From Bordetella genomosp. 13 (lineage in GTDB: Bacteria; Pseudomonadota; Gammaproteobacteria; Burkholderiales; Burkholderiaceae_B): 64,000 nucleotides of DNA. The notes under the pieces were generated by a model. It saw nothing but the letters and a program-made list of their open reading frames with translations. It searched no databases and was not told where the DNA came from. Position 1 is the stretch's first letter; each line of letters starts with the position of its first letter. The DNA is taken from the NCBI RefSeq assembly GCF_002119665.1, contig NZ_CP021111.1:2790001-2854000 (forward strand). Direction: 5' to 3'. A program made the translations under genes and the position numbers. Of the stretch, positions 25,432-34,242 are shown one piece after another.

Positions 25432-26499
25432 ATGCATACTCACGGCACCCCCACCCCGCGCACCAAGCCCCAACGCCGCCTCGCGCCCATGCTGGCCGCC
25501 GGCGCCTTCAGCGCCCTGGCCGCGCTGGCGCTGCCGCAGGCCATGGCCCAGAACTACGACCTGACCATGGCGGTCATCACCTCGCCCGGCGACGGTTATT
25601 CCATCCTGACCGCCTCGGTGCCCGAGCGGGTCGCCAAGGCCACGGGCGGCAAGGTCAAGGTCACGGTCAGCGACTCGCTGGTGCCGCCGGCGCAGATGGC
25701 CACGGCCGTACGCGAAGGCCGCGTCGACCTGAGCGCGGCGCTGCACACCTATCTGGCCGCCGACGAACCGCGCATGGGCATCTTCAACCTGCCCGGCCTC
25801 ATCAACGACATCGGCGAATACAAGAAAGTGTGCGACGCCTTCTGGTGCGAAGACACGCGCAAGATCTGGAAGGACAAATGGGGCGCCATCGTGCTGGCGG
25901 AAGGCGCCTGGTGCACCCAACAGTTGTTCTCCAAAGATCCGATCCACAAAGTCGAGGACTTCAAGGGCAAGCGCCTGCGCGTGCACAACCCGCAGACCGC
26001 CGAGGTGGTGAACGCGCTGGGCGGCAAGCCCGTGGCCATGCCCACCACCGAAATCTTTCCCGCGCTCGAGCGCGGGGTGATCGACGGCCTGTTCATCTCC
26101 ACCTGCGTGGGCGGCGCCCTCGAGTTCTGGCGCATCGCCAAGAACGTGCAGAACTGGAGCCTGGGCCCCGTCAACGGCTGGGCCATCCTGGCCAACCCGG
26201 AAAGCTGGGAGAAGATCCCCGCCGACGTGCGCCAGCAGGTGCAGGGCGCCATGGATCAACTGCAGAAGGAAGCCTTCGGGAACTACGACCAGTTCGTCGC
26301 CAATGCCCGGGCCGACATGGAGAAGCGCGGCGTCACCTTCTGGGTCGCTCCGGAAGAGGAACGGGCTAAAATCATGCAGAAGCAGTACGTCGGGCCAGCC
26401 TATGACGCTTGGAACAAGCGGGCATCCCAGGTCGGCTTCGACGGCCCTGCCTATATTCAAAAGGTCCGCAAGGTACTGGGCAAGGATCAGGCCGGTTGA
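25432..26499 (+). CDS. TRAP transporter substrate-binding protein DctP
   Basis: 355 residues. The ATG at 25432 follows AGAGGAGA; upstream in-frame sequence lacks a ribosome site. The N-terminus has basic residues, then a hydrophobic stretch (LAPMLAAGAFSALAALAL) ending QAMAQNYD, a Sec signal. The mature protein has FKGKRLRVHNPQTAEVVNAL near residue 180, which supplies the ligand-binding Arg. It is divergent from the DctQM-MmgE-Bug operon and followed by a GntR regulator. It likely binds an organic acid degraded by the MmgE/PrpD enzyme (inference). Confidence 0.93.
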   Translation: MHTHGTPTPRTKPQRRLAPMLAAGAFSALAALALPQAMAQNYDLTMAVITSPGDGYSILTASVPERVAKATGGKVKVTVSDSLVPPAQMATAVREGRVDLSAALHTYLAADEPRMGIFNLPGLINDIGEYKKVCDAFWCEDTRKIWKDKWGAIVLAEGAWCTQQLFSKDPIHKVEDFKGKRLRVHNPQTAEVVNALGGKPVAMPTTEIFPALERGVIDGLFISTCVGGALEFWRIAKNVQNWSLGPVNGWAILANPESWEKIPADVRQQVQGAMDQLQKEAFGNYDQFVANARADMEKRGVTFWVAPEEERAKIMQKQYVGPAYDAWNKRASQVGFDGPAYIQKVRKVLGKDQAG

Positions 26500-26596
26500 T
26501 GGCCTGATCCCATGACGGCAAAAGCCGGCGTCCGGTGCCCGCGCCGGCGCCGGCTCCCCGGACGGCGGCTTTCCCACACCAGGCCAGACACTACGC

Positions 26597-27307
26597 ATGA
26601 ACGCGCCAGACGCCGAATTCAAGGTTCAACGAACCGCCTCCGTGCTGCGGCACAGCGTTACCGAAAGCATACGCAACGCCATCCTGGTGGGGCGCTTCAA
26701 GCCCGGCGAGCGCCTGCCCGAGCGCGAACTGTGCGAGATGACCAGCGTCAGCCGCACCCTGGTGCGCGAGGCGCTGCGCCAGCTCGAATCCGAAGGCCTC
26801 ATCCACGTCATCCCCCACCGCGGCCCGGTGGTCGACCGCGTCACGCCCGAGCAGGCCATGGGCATCTACCAGGTGCGCGAAGAACTCGAAGGACTCGCCT
26901 GTCAGCTGTTCGCCAAGCACGCCACCGACGCGCACCTGATGGCCCTGCAGGAAGCCTTCGCCGCGCTCAAGCAGGCCCTGCTGCACGGCTCGCCGCTCGA
27001 CCAGCTCTCCACCAAGAACGCGTTCTACCAGCGGCTGCTGGACGGCGCGGGCAACGAGGCCCTTACCAACACGCTGCGCCTGCTGAACTCGCGCGTGATG
27101 CTGCTGCGCTCCACCTCCATGCAGGCGCCCGGCCGGGCCAAGCAAAGCGTGGCTGAGCTCTCCGAACTGCTGGACGCGCTGGTGGCCCGCAACGCAAAGG
27201 CCGCGCGCAAGGCCGGCTGTCTGCACGTGCGCAATGCCGCCGAAACCGCCATCGGCATCCTGCGCGCCTCCCTCGAGGCCGAGAAGAAGAACGGCATGCA
27301 GGCGTGA
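26597..27307 (+). CDS. GntR-family regulator, FadR/FCD subfamily
   Basis: 236 residues. The winged helix is at about residues 12-80 (ESIRNAILVGRFKPGERLPE, VSRTLVREALRQLESEGL) and the all-helical FCD domain fills the rest, as in regulators of organic-acid catabolism. It lies 97 bases behind DctP on the same strand. A related 10-base element before the TRAP genes and before the 28938 operon makes both its candidate targets. Confidence 0.91.
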   Translation: MNAPDAEFKVQRTASVLRHSVTESIRNAILVGRFKPGERLPERELCEMTSVSRTLVREALRQLESEGLIHVIPHRGPVVDRVTPEQAMGIYQVREELEGLACQLFAKHATDAHLMALQEAFAALKQALLHGSPLDQLSTKNAFYQRLLDGAGNEALTNTLRLLNSRVMLLRSTSMQAPGRAKQSVAELSELLDALVARNAKAARKAGCLHVRNAAETAIGILRASLEAEKKNGMQA

Positions 27308-27380
27308 GCCTGCAGCCGGGCCGCTCGGCCCTGGCGCAATGGACGACGCCCGGCGCCTGCGCGACCGGGCGCCCCACGGC
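27308..27380. terminator. GC-rich hairpins between convergent genes
   Basis: Two short inverted repeats lie here: GGGCC/GGCCC with a 4-base loop at 27318-27331 and GCCCGG/CCGGGC with an 11-base loop at 27348-27370. They sit between a plus and a minus gene that converge. There is no T-tract, so intrinsic termination is uncertain. Confidence 0.3.
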
Positions 27381-28346
27381 TCAACGTTCAGCTTTCTTGC
27401 CTGCCGCCGCACCGAACGGATCGGCGTTCAGCGGCGTGCTCACCTTGTAAGGCAGTTCTTCCGGCAGGCCGGCCATGCTGCGCATCAGCGGATAGATCGC
27501 GCTGTAGTCCTGCCCGCCCCTGCCCTGCGCCCGCGCCGCCGTGTACGACTGGTATGCCGCGGCGCCCATGGGCACCGCGGCGTTGGCGCGCGCCGCCATC
27601 TCCAGGGCCAGGCCCAGGTCCTTGTGCGCCAGGTCCACCTGGAACCCGGGAGACAGGTCTCCGCGCAGCACCTTGTTGGGATAGGTGATGTTCATGTGGC
27701 CCAGGCCGGCGATGGTGCCGCGCATCACTTCCAGCGCCAGCTCCACGCTGAGCCCGCTGGCCTCGGCCAGCGTCAGCGCCTCGGCCGTGAGCGCGTTCAG
27801 CGAAATGCCCATGAAGTTGTTCACCACCTTCACGCGCGAACCCGAACCCACCTCGCCGCAATCGATGATCTGATTGCCCATGCACAGCAGCGCCTCGCGC
27901 GCCGCCTCTTTGTCCTGCGCGCCGCCGCTGGCCAGGATCAGCAGCGTGCCGCGCTGCGCCTCCATGGCCGAGCGGCCGACGGGCGCATCGAGCATGCGGC
28001 GCTTGTGCTGGCCGACCATGGCCGCGATGGCGTCGGTCTCTTGCGGCAGGATGGTGGACATGTTGATGAAGATGGCGTCCTCGCCCAGGGCGGCCAGGAT
28101 GCCGTCCGCGCCTGACAGCGCCGCCTTCACGTGCGATGCATTGGGCAGCATCGTGATGACGATGCCGGCGCCCTGCGCAGCCTGCGCGGCGCTGGCCGCC
28201 TCGGTTCCCCCCGCCTGAACCAGCGCCTGGCGCGCCTTTGGGTCCAGGTCGAAGCCGCTGACCCGGAATCCTCCTTTGACCAGGTTGATGGCCATGGGCA
28301 GGCCCATCGCTCCCAGGCCCACGAACCCGATATTCCTGTTGGACAT
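27381..28346 (-). CDS. NAD(P)-dependent oxidoreductase, 3-hydroxyisobutyrate dehydrogenase family
   Basis: 321 residues. The N-terminal Rossmann motif is IGFVGLGAMGLPMAINLVKG. The substrate loop reads DAPVGRSAMEAQRGTL in place of the common DAPVSGG, a variant that may alter specificity. The catalytic Lys is in GSRVKVVNNFMG. Family members reduce or oxidise short beta-hydroxy acids such as tartronate semialdehyde or hydroxyisobutyrate. It lies 64 bases behind a CMD-family gene on the same strand. Confidence 0.92.
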   Translation of the reverse strand: MSNRNIGFVGLGAMGLPMAINLVKGGFRVSGFDLDPKARQALVQAGGTEAASAAQAAQGAGIVITMLPNASHVKAALSGADGILAALGEDAIFINMSTILPQETDAIAAMVGQHKRRMLDAPVGRSAMEAQRGTLLILASGGAQDKEAAREALLCMGNQIIDCGEVGSGSRVKVVNNFMGISLNALTAEALTLAEASGLSVELALEVMRGTIAGLGHMNITYPNKVLRGDLSPGFQVDLAHKDLGLALEMAARANAAVPMGAAAYQSYTAARAQGRGGQDYSAIYPLMRSMAGLPEELPYKVSTPLNADPFGAAAGKKAER

Positions 28347-28410
28347 CTTGTCTCCCGCTTCCTTTGTGTGACTTGCTGCCGGGCCGGCGTACCGCTCGGC
28401 CCACTTGCGA

Positions 28411-28821
28411 TCAGGCGAAGGCGCCTTCCTTTTCCATCTCGGCGATGACTTCCTTGGCGGCCTTCATCGAATCCAGCGCCGCGGGCACGCCGCAATAGAT
28501 GGCCGCCTGCAACACCACCTCGGTGATCTCTTCGCGCGAAATGCCGTTGTTCACGGCGCCGCGGATGTGTAGCCGCAGCTCGTTCGGACGGTTCAGCGCC
28601 ATCAGCATGGCCAGGTTCAGGAAGCTGCGGGTTCTGCGGTCCAGGCCCGGACGGCCCCAGACTTCGCCCCAGCAGTATTCCGTGACCAGCTTCTGCAGCG
28701 GCGCGGTGAGGTCGTCGGCGCTGTTGAGCGACTTGTCGACATAGACATCGCCCACGACCGCGCGGCGGATTGCCAGGCCTTTTGCGAATTGTTCTGTCTC
28801 AAACTCCGGGCGGATAGCCAT
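28411..28821 (-). CDS. Carboxymuconolactone decarboxylase family protein (PcaC-like)
   Basis: 136 residues, the size of PcaC. It has WGRPGLDRRTRSFLNLAML at about 52-70, then ELRLHIRGAVNNG and EEITEVVLQAAIYCGVPAAL, all in the PcaC order, with the conserved His and Glu. True PcaC converts 4-carboxymuconolactone in the protocatechuate pathway, but no other pca genes are present. It is the first gene of a two-gene minus operon and is divergent from the MBL hydrolase. Confidence 0.9.
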   Translation of the reverse strand: MAIRPEFETEQFAKGLAIRRAVVGDVYVDKSLNSADDLTAPLQKLVTEYCWGEVWGRPGLDRRTRSFLNLAMLMALNRPNELRLHIRGAVNNGISREEITEVVLQAAIYCGVPAALDSMKAAKEVIAEMEKEGAFA

Positions 28822-28883
28822 TCATTGTCTCCATGGATAAGCTCGTGAGGCACGGCAAAAACTGCTGTGCACGTCCTTCATAC

Positions 28884-28905
28884 TATAATACAATCCTACT
28901 GTATT
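28884..28905 (+). promoter_or_regulatory. Plus-strand -10 box overlapping an inverted repeat
   Basis: TATAAT at 28884-28889 is an exact -10 box 49 bases before the MBL gene. It overlaps AATACA-N7-TGTATT (28887-28905), an inverted repeat with 6-base arms. A wider pair, TGTGCAC (28866-28872) and GTGCACA (28912-28918), surrounds it. This is a plausible operator in the 116-base divergent region; ATTGTATTAT on the minus strand links it to the TRAP promoter. Confidence 0.45.
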
Positions 28906-28937
28906 CTTGAAGTGCACAACAACGAAAAGCAGGAGAC

Positions 28938-29792
28938 ATGGCGGTGAGCAACCTCCCATCACACAACGGTCCGGTTCCGTTCGAAGTCTTCGCGGTGCGC
29001 TACGCCAACCACAGCGGGCGCCACGCGGCTGACAACTACATCGGCAAGGTCGACTTCCACGACGCCGAGTCCGATCTCGACTATTACGTCTGGGTCTTGC
29101 GGCGCGGCGACGAGGTCTACGTGGTCGACACCGGCTTCGGCGCCGAGGCGGCGCGGCAGCGCGGCCGCACGTTGCTGATGCGCCCGGCCGAGGGCCTGAA
29201 GCTGCTGGACATCGACGCGGCCGAGGTGAAGCACGTCATCCTGACCCACCTGCACTACGACCACGCCGGCACGCTCGACGACTTCCCCGCCGCCACCCTG
29301 CACATCCAGGACGCCGAACCTGCCTATGCCACCGGCCGCTGCATGTGCCATGGTCCGTTGCGCTTTCCGTACGACGTCGAAGACATCGTCACCTTCGTGC
29401 GCCGCGTCTACGGCGGCCGCGTGCGCTTCCACGAAGGCACGCAGACCCTGACCCCGGGCCTCAGCGTGCACCTCGTCGGCGGCCACACCGCGGGCCTGCA
29501 AGTGGTGCGCGTCTGGACCCGGCGCGGCTGGGTGGTGCTGGCCTCCGACGCCACGCACCTGTACGGCAACATCGGCAACGACGCGCCCTTCCCCGCGGTG
29601 CACAACGTGGGCGCGATGCTCGAGGGCTATCGCATCGTGCGCGAACTTGCCGATTCCGAGGCCCACATCGTCCCGGGCCACGATCCCAAGGTCATGGCGC
29701 GCTATCCCGCCTATTCGCCGGCCACGGAAGGCAAGGTGGTGCGCCTGGACGTCGAGCCCGCCATCGCCACGCTGCTGGAGACCTCGCGATGA
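28938..29792 (+). CDS. MBL-fold metallohydrolase, AHL-lactonase-like
   Basis: 284 residues. The zinc motif HLHYDHAG is near residue 103, followed by GGHTAG near 178, LASDATHLYG near 200 and VPGHDP near 247, a full set of metallo-beta-lactamase-fold ligands. The N-terminal pattern is that of proteins annotated as N-acyl homoserine lactonase family. That name may mislead: next to dehydrogenases and a Bug receptor, a catabolic lactone or ester hydrolase is just as likely. The stop overlaps the SDR start in ATGA (29789-29792). Confidence 0.9.
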   Translation: MAVSNLPSHNGPVPFEVFAVRYANHSGRHAADNYIGKVDFHDAESDLDYYVWVLRRGDEVYVVDTGFGAEAARQRGRTLLMRPAEGLKLLDIDAAEVKHVILTHLHYDHAGTLDDFPAATLHIQDAEPAYATGRCMCHGPLRFPYDVEDIVTFVRRVYGGRVRFHEGTQTLTPGLSVHLVGGHTAGLQVVRVWTRRGWVVLASDATHLYGNIGNDAPFPAVHNVGAMLEGYRIVRELADSEAHIVPGHDPKVMARYPAYSPATEGKVVRLDVEPAIATLLETSR

Positions 29793-30595
29793 CGCGGTCG
29801 GTGCTCGCGCTGGACCTGCGAGGCCGCTCGGCCCTGGTCACCGGCTCGACGGCCGGCCTGGGCCATGCCATCGCCGACGCGCTGGCCGCCGCCGGCGCCA
29901 ACATCGTGCTGCACGGACTGGCGGCCGACGACGCCGCCCGCCACGCGCGCGAACAGATGGCCGCCGCCCACGGCGTGCAGGTCCTGCTGGAACACGCCGA
30001 CCTGCGCGACGTGGACCAGATCGAAGCCATGATGAGCCGCGCCCATGCCGCATTCGGCAGCGTGGACATCGTCGTCAACAACGCCGTCGTGCGCCACTTC
30101 TCTCCCGCCGACGAACTGCCGCGCGCGGACTGGGACGAGTGCCTGGCCGTGAACCTGTCGGCCGCCTTCCATCTCGCGCGGCTGGCCATTCCCGCCATGC
30201 GCGGGAAAGCCTGGGGCCGCATCATCAACCTGTCGTCGGTGTACGGCAGCGAGGCCACGGCCAATCGCATCGGCTACATCACGACCAAGACGGCGCTGCT
30301 GGGCATGACGCGCGCGCTGGCGGTGGAGACCAGCACCACGGGCATCACCTGCAATGCGGTCTCGCCCGGCACGGTGCCCACGCCCGCCATCACCTCGCGC
30401 ATCGCCGCCATCGCACGGGACCAGGGCATCGCCGTCGAACGGGCCGAGCGCGACTACCTGGCCGCGCGGCAGCCCACCGGGCGCTTCGTCGCCATGGAAC
30501 ACGTGGCGGCGCTGATCGGATTTCTGTGCAGCGAGGCCGGACGCGACATCACCGGCGCCACGCTGCCCATAGACGGCGGCTGGACGGCGGCCTGA
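29789..30595 (+). CDS. SDR family oxidoreductase
   Basis: 268 residues. The start is the ATG in the ATGA overlap with the MBL gene. Motifs: VTGSTAGLGHAIADAL at about 17-32, NNAVVRHFSPADELP near 90, SSVYG with the catalytic Ser and YITTKTAL with Tyr and Lys; the C-terminus has LPIDGGWTAA. It resembles 3-hydroxybutyrate dehydrogenase and related SDRs. It is the second gene of the plus operon 28938-33442. Confidence 0.92.
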   Translation: MTRSVLALDLRGRSALVTGSTAGLGHAIADALAAAGANIVLHGLAADDAARHAREQMAAAHGVQVLLEHADLRDVDQIEAMMSRAHAAFGSVDIVVNNAVVRHFSPADELPRADWDECLAVNLSAAFHLARLAIPAMRGKAWGRIINLSSVYGSEATANRIGYITTKTALLGMTRALAVETSTTGITCNAVSPGTVPTPAITSRIAAIARDQGIAVERAERDYLAARQPTGRFVAMEHVAALIGFLCSEAGRDITGATLPIDGGWTAA

Positions 30596-30677
30596 TCCCC
30601 GGGCACGGCGCGCGGTTCATCGCCCGCGCGCCGCGCCGGACCTTTTCCTTCATCACTTTCTTCCTGGGCAATACGAC

Positions 30678-31592
30678 ATGACGAACACTGACAAGCATCT
30701 CGGATTCGTGGGCATCGGCCGCATGGGCGCCCCGATGGCGGAACGCCTGATCCAGGCCGGCTACACGCTCACCGTCTACGATCCCAACAAGACGGCCACC
30801 GACGCGCTGGCCGCCAAGGGGGCGCAGGTGGCCGACTCGCCCAAGGCGGTGGCCGACGCCGCCCCAACGGTGCTGATCTCGCTGCCCATGCCGCAGGTGG
30901 TGGTGGCCGTGGGCCTGGGCGACAACGGGCTGTCTTCGGGCTCCGCCGTGCGTACCGTGATCGACCTGTCGACCACGGGTCCGGAAGCCGCCGCCGAACT
31001 GGCGGCCGGCCTTGCCGAGAAATCCATCACGACCATCGACTGCCCCGTCAGCGGCGGCGTGGCGGGCGCCACCAAGGGGACGCTGGCACTGATGGTGTCC
31101 GGCGACGCCAAGGTCTACGAAAGCCTGCAGCCCGTGCTGGCCGTGCTGGGCCGCGCCTTCTACGTGGGCGAGCGTCCGGGCCAGGCGCAGACCATGAAGG
31201 TCATCAACAACCTGATCTCCGTCACGGCGCTCAGCATCACCTCCGAAGCCATGGTGATGGGCGCCAAGGCCGGCCTGGACCCGGACCGCATGCTGGAAGT
31301 CATCAACGCGGGCTCGGGACGCACGAATGCGTCGGAAGACAAGATTCCCAAGTACGTACTGACGCGCAGCTTCGGCTTCGGCTTCGCAATCGGGCTGTCG
31401 GCCAAGGACGTGCGCCTGTGCCTGGAGGAAAGCGAACGCCTGGGCGTGCCGCTGCACGTGGGCAACGCCACCCGCGAACTGCTGAACGCGGCGCGGGACA
31501 AGTTCGGCGACCAGGCCGACATGACCGAGATCATCCGCTACGTCGAAGACCAGGCGGGTGTCGAGGTGCGCGGCAAGGCGGCCGTCAAATGA
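30678..31592 (+). CDS. NAD(P)-dependent oxidoreductase, 3-hydroxyisobutyrate dehydrogenase family
   Basis: 304 residues. Motifs: GFVGIGRMGAPMAERL for the nucleotide, DCPVSGGVAGATKGTL for substrate binding, QTMKVINNLIS with the catalytic Lys, and FGFAIGLSAKDVRLCLEE near the C-terminus. It lies 82 bases behind the SDR, and its stop overlaps the next SDR in ATGA. A second member of the family is divergent at 27381, so the two may act on successive or paired hydroxy acids. Confidence 0.93.
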   Translation: MTNTDKHLGFVGIGRMGAPMAERLIQAGYTLTVYDPNKTATDALAAKGAQVADSPKAVADAAPTVLISLPMPQVVVAVGLGDNGLSSGSAVRTVIDLSTTGPEAAAELAAGLAEKSITTIDCPVSGGVAGATKGTLALMVSGDAKVYESLQPVLAVLGRAFYVGERPGQAQTMKVINNLISVTALSITSEAMVMGAKAGLDPDRMLEVINAGSGRTNASEDKIPKYVLTRSFGFGFAIGLSAKDVRLCLEESERLGVPLHVGNATRELLNAARDKFGDQADMTEIIRYVEDQAGVEVRGKAAVK

Positions 31593-32395
31593 GCCAGGCG
31601 CGTCAGCTTGCCGTCATCACCGGCGCCGCCAGCGGCATCGGCGCCGCCTGCGCGCGGCGCTTCGCCGGCGAGGGATATGCGGTCGCCCTGCTGGACGTGG
31701 CCCGGCAGGCCGGCCAGGCGCTGGCCGACGAGCTGGCCGGATCCGGTGCGCAGGCACGTTTCTACCCCTGCGACGTGGCCGACGAAACCGCCGTCGAACA
31801 GTGCGTGCAGGCCAGCCGCGCCGAGCTGGGCGAGCCCGAGGTGCTGGTGACCTCCGCCGCGCTCATTCCCAACACCGAATCCATCCTGGACATGGACATG
31901 GCCGGCCACGATCGCATGTGGCGCGTGAACTACCACGGCACCCTGCACGCGTGCCGGTCGGTGGGGCGCATCATGGCGCAGCGCACGCGCGGCGCCATCG
32001 TCACGCTGGGCTCCATCAACACCCTGCATCCCCTGCCCCTGCCCGCCTACAACCCGGGCAAGGCCGCGTTGCAGCGCCTTACGCAGCTACTGGCCGTCGA
32101 ACTGGGCCGCCACCAGGTGCGTGTGAACAGCGTTGCGCCCACCTACGTGATGACGCCCGCGCTGCAGGCGCGCATCGACGCGGGCCACCGCGACCTGGAC
32201 AAGATGATGTCGGTGCATGCGCTGGCGCAGTTGCCTGTGCCGGACGACATCGCCGATGCCGTGGCTTTTCTATGCTCGCCACAGGCACGCATGATCACCG
32301 GCGTGCTGCTGCCCGTGGACGCCGGCTGGAGCGCGGGCGTCAGCTACAAGACCTACGCGGGCGGCGTGCCCTGGCAGGCGCCAGCCAACGGATAA
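31589..32395 (+). CDS. SDR family oxidoreductase
   Basis: 268 residues, starting at the ATG that overlaps the upstream stop. Motifs: VITGAASGIGAACARRF at 9-25, the Ser in LGSINT and YNPGKAAL with the catalytic Tyr and Lys, and LPVDAGWSAG near the C-terminus. The position of the usual NNAG motif reads TSAALIP, an uncommon form. The Bug receptor follows 75 bases later. Confidence 0.91.
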   Translation: MSQARQLAVITGAASGIGAACARRFAGEGYAVALLDVARQAGQALADELAGSGAQARFYPCDVADETAVEQCVQASRAELGEPEVLVTSAALIPNTESILDMDMAGHDRMWRVNYHGTLHACRSVGRIMAQRTRGAIVTLGSINTLHPLPLPAYNPGKAALQRLTQLLAVELGRHQVRVNSVAPTYVMTPALQARIDAGHRDLDKMMSVHALAQLPVPDDIADAVAFLCSPQARMITGVLLPVDAGWSAGVSYKTYAGGVPWQAPANG

Positions 32396-32470
32396 AGCGG
32401 CAACGTCCGCACTGCGGATCCATTACGACAAACACGACGGCGGCCATGCAGGCGGCCGCGGGAGACAACA

Positions 32471-33442
32471 ATGAAAACCTTCATGCGCCATCTGGCGCGC
32501 ACGGCACTGGTCTTTTCCCTGACCTCGGCGGCGGCCGCGGCCCAATACCCCGATCGCCCGGTGCGCGTGATCGTCCCCTTTGCCGCGGGCGGCGGGGCCG
32601 ACATCGTGGCACGGCAGGTCTTCCAGGGCGTGTCGCAAGCCTTGGGCCAGCCCTTCGTCATCGAGAACCGTGGCGGCGCGGGCGGCATCATCGGCACCGA
32701 CGCCGTCGCCAAGGCCGCGCCGGACGGCTATACGCTGCTGCTGGGCCAGAGCGGCCCCAATGCCATCAACCCCTCGGTGTACAACAAGCTGCCTTACGAC
32801 GCGCGGCGCGACTTCGCGCCGGTGACCCAGCTGACGCGCTACCCTTACGTCATCGCGGTGAAGAAGTCCTTGCCGCCCAACACGCTCGCCGAGCTCATCG
32901 CGCTGGCTCAGGCCAAGCCCGGCACGCTCAGCCTGTCCACCGCCGGTCATGGCAGTTCGTCGCACCTGGCGGTGGAACTGTTCAAGCGGCAGGCAAAGAT
33001 CGACGTCATCGCCGTGGCCTACAAGGGCGCGGGCCCGGCGCTGCTGGACGTGGTGGCCGGCAATGTCGACATGACCTTCGGCGACGCGGCGTCCGCATCC
33101 AAGCAGGCCCACGCCGGCGCGGTGAAGGCGCTGGCCGTGACGGGCGCCCGCCGTTCGCCGCTGCTGCCCGAGGTGCCCACCGTGCAGGAAGCCGGCGTGG
33201 CAGGCTACGAGGCGACTGCATGGCATGCCGTGCTGGCCCCGCGCGGCACGCCCCCCGAGGTCATCGCCACATTGAACGATGCCATCAGGAAAGTGCTGGA
33301 GGATCCGGCGCTGAAGGCCAAGCTGGCGCAGGACGGCATCGAAACCGTCGGCAGCTCGCCGAAGGAATTCGAGACCGCGCTGCTGGCCGAGATAGACAAA
33401 TGGCGCCAGGTCGTGGAGCAGGCGAACATCAAGCTGGATTGA
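32471..33442 (+). CDS. Bug/TctC-type receptor 4
   Basis: 323 residues. A GGGAG site precedes the ATG. The Sec signal (LARTALVFSLTSAAAA) ends near AAAQYP. Mature motifs: YPDRPVRVIVPFAAGGGAD, VIENRGGAGGIIGTD, APDGYTLLLG and, later, the PTVQEAG turn. It is the last gene of the MBL-SDR-HIBADH-SDR operon and has no TctAB partner nearby. The C-terminus QVVEQANIKLD is complete. Confidence 0.94.
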   Translation: MKTFMRHLARTALVFSLTSAAAAAQYPDRPVRVIVPFAAGGGADIVARQVFQGVSQALGQPFVIENRGGAGGIIGTDAVAKAAPDGYTLLLGQSGPNAINPSVYNKLPYDARRDFAPVTQLTRYPYVIAVKKSLPPNTLAELIALAQAKPGTLSLSTAGHGSSSHLAVELFKRQAKIDVIAVAYKGAGPALLDVVAGNVDMTFGDAASASKQAHAGAVKALAVTGARRSPLLPEVPTVQEAGVAGYEATAWHAVLAPRGTPPEVIATLNDAIRKVLEDPALKAKLAQDGIETVGSSPKEFETALLAEIDKWRQVVEQANIKLD

Positions 33443-33471
33443 GGATGCGCGGGGCGCGGCACGCGGCGCGC

Positions 33472-34239
33472 CTACGCAAGCTCGGGACGCGCGTCGTCTT
33501 TCAGGGCGACGCCCGACACCCCGAGCGTGCGCATCCTGCCCAGCAGTTGAGCCAGTTTTCCCGCGGCCTGGGCCGGGGGTAGCCCCGCGGGCCGGATGTT
33601 CGACACGCAGTTGCGCTCGGCGTCCACGCGGCCCACCCGCGGGCCCCAGGTCAGATAGGCGCCCAGGCTGTCCGGCGCCGACAGACCGGGCCGCTCGCCT
33701 ATCAGCACCACGACACAGCGGGACCGCAACGCCTGCCCGATGTCATCGCCTGTCGCCACCCGGCCATGGCGCAGCAGCACCAGCGGCGCCAGCGTCCAGC
33801 CCTGTGCGCGCAACGCGGGAACCAGCGCCCGCGCCAGCGGCCCGGCGTGCCGCTGCGCGGCCGTGGCCGACAGCCCATCGGCAATGACGATGCACAGATC
33901 GTGACCGCCCTCTTGAGCTTGAAGCTCGGCGCGCGATGCCGGCTGCAGCTGGCGGCCCAGATCGGGACGCACCAGGTAGGTATGCCGGTCGACAGCCGCG
34001 GAGCGGCTTTTCAGCACCGGCAGGCCAAGCTCCGCCAGCTCCTCTTGCAGGCCGTCCATGTCCAGCACCGCATGCACGGCATCGCGCGCCTGCGCATGCG
34101 CCAGGCGGAAGTCCAGCAGCGCCGGCGTGCGCAGCGAGGCTCCGCTGCGCGGCAGACCGACGCGCGCGGCCGTCAACCTGCGCAGCGGATCCCACAGAGT
34201 GTCGAGGTCGCTCGAGGCCTGGCTTCGTAAACGGGCCAT
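33472..34239 (-). CDS. eutC: Ethanolamine ammonia-lyase light chain
   Basis: 255 residues, normal for EutC, the small subunit of the cobalamin-dependent lyase that splits ethanolamine into acetaldehyde and ammonia. Family segments include RLTAARVGLPRSGASL near 23, DFRLAHAQARDAVHAVLD near 43, VIADGLSATAAQRHAGPL near 125 and CVSNIRPAGL near 213. It starts 3 bases after the EutB stop, and the CAGGAG ribosome site lies in the end of eutB, so the two are translationally coupled. No microcompartment shell genes or acetaldehyde dehydrogenase are present. Confidence 0.95.
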   Translation of the reverse strand: MARLRSQASSDLDTLWDPLRRLTAARVGLPRSGASLRTPALLDFRLAHAQARDAVHAVLDMDGLQEELAELGLPVLKSRSAAVDRHTYLVRPDLGRQLQPASRAELQAQEGGHDLCIVIADGLSATAAQRHAGPLARALVPALRAQGWTLAPLVLLRHGRVATGDDIGQALRSRCVVVLIGERPGLSAPDSLGAYLTWGPRVGRVDAERNCVSNIRPAGLPPAQAAGKLAQLLGRMRTLGVSGVALKDDARPELA

Positions 34240-34242
34240 GAT

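Noticed and set aside
28938..29792. Quorum-quenching role for the MBL hydrolase
   Set aside because: The family name alone suggests it; the neighbours are metabolic dehydrogenases and a transport receptor, and no signalling genes are near.
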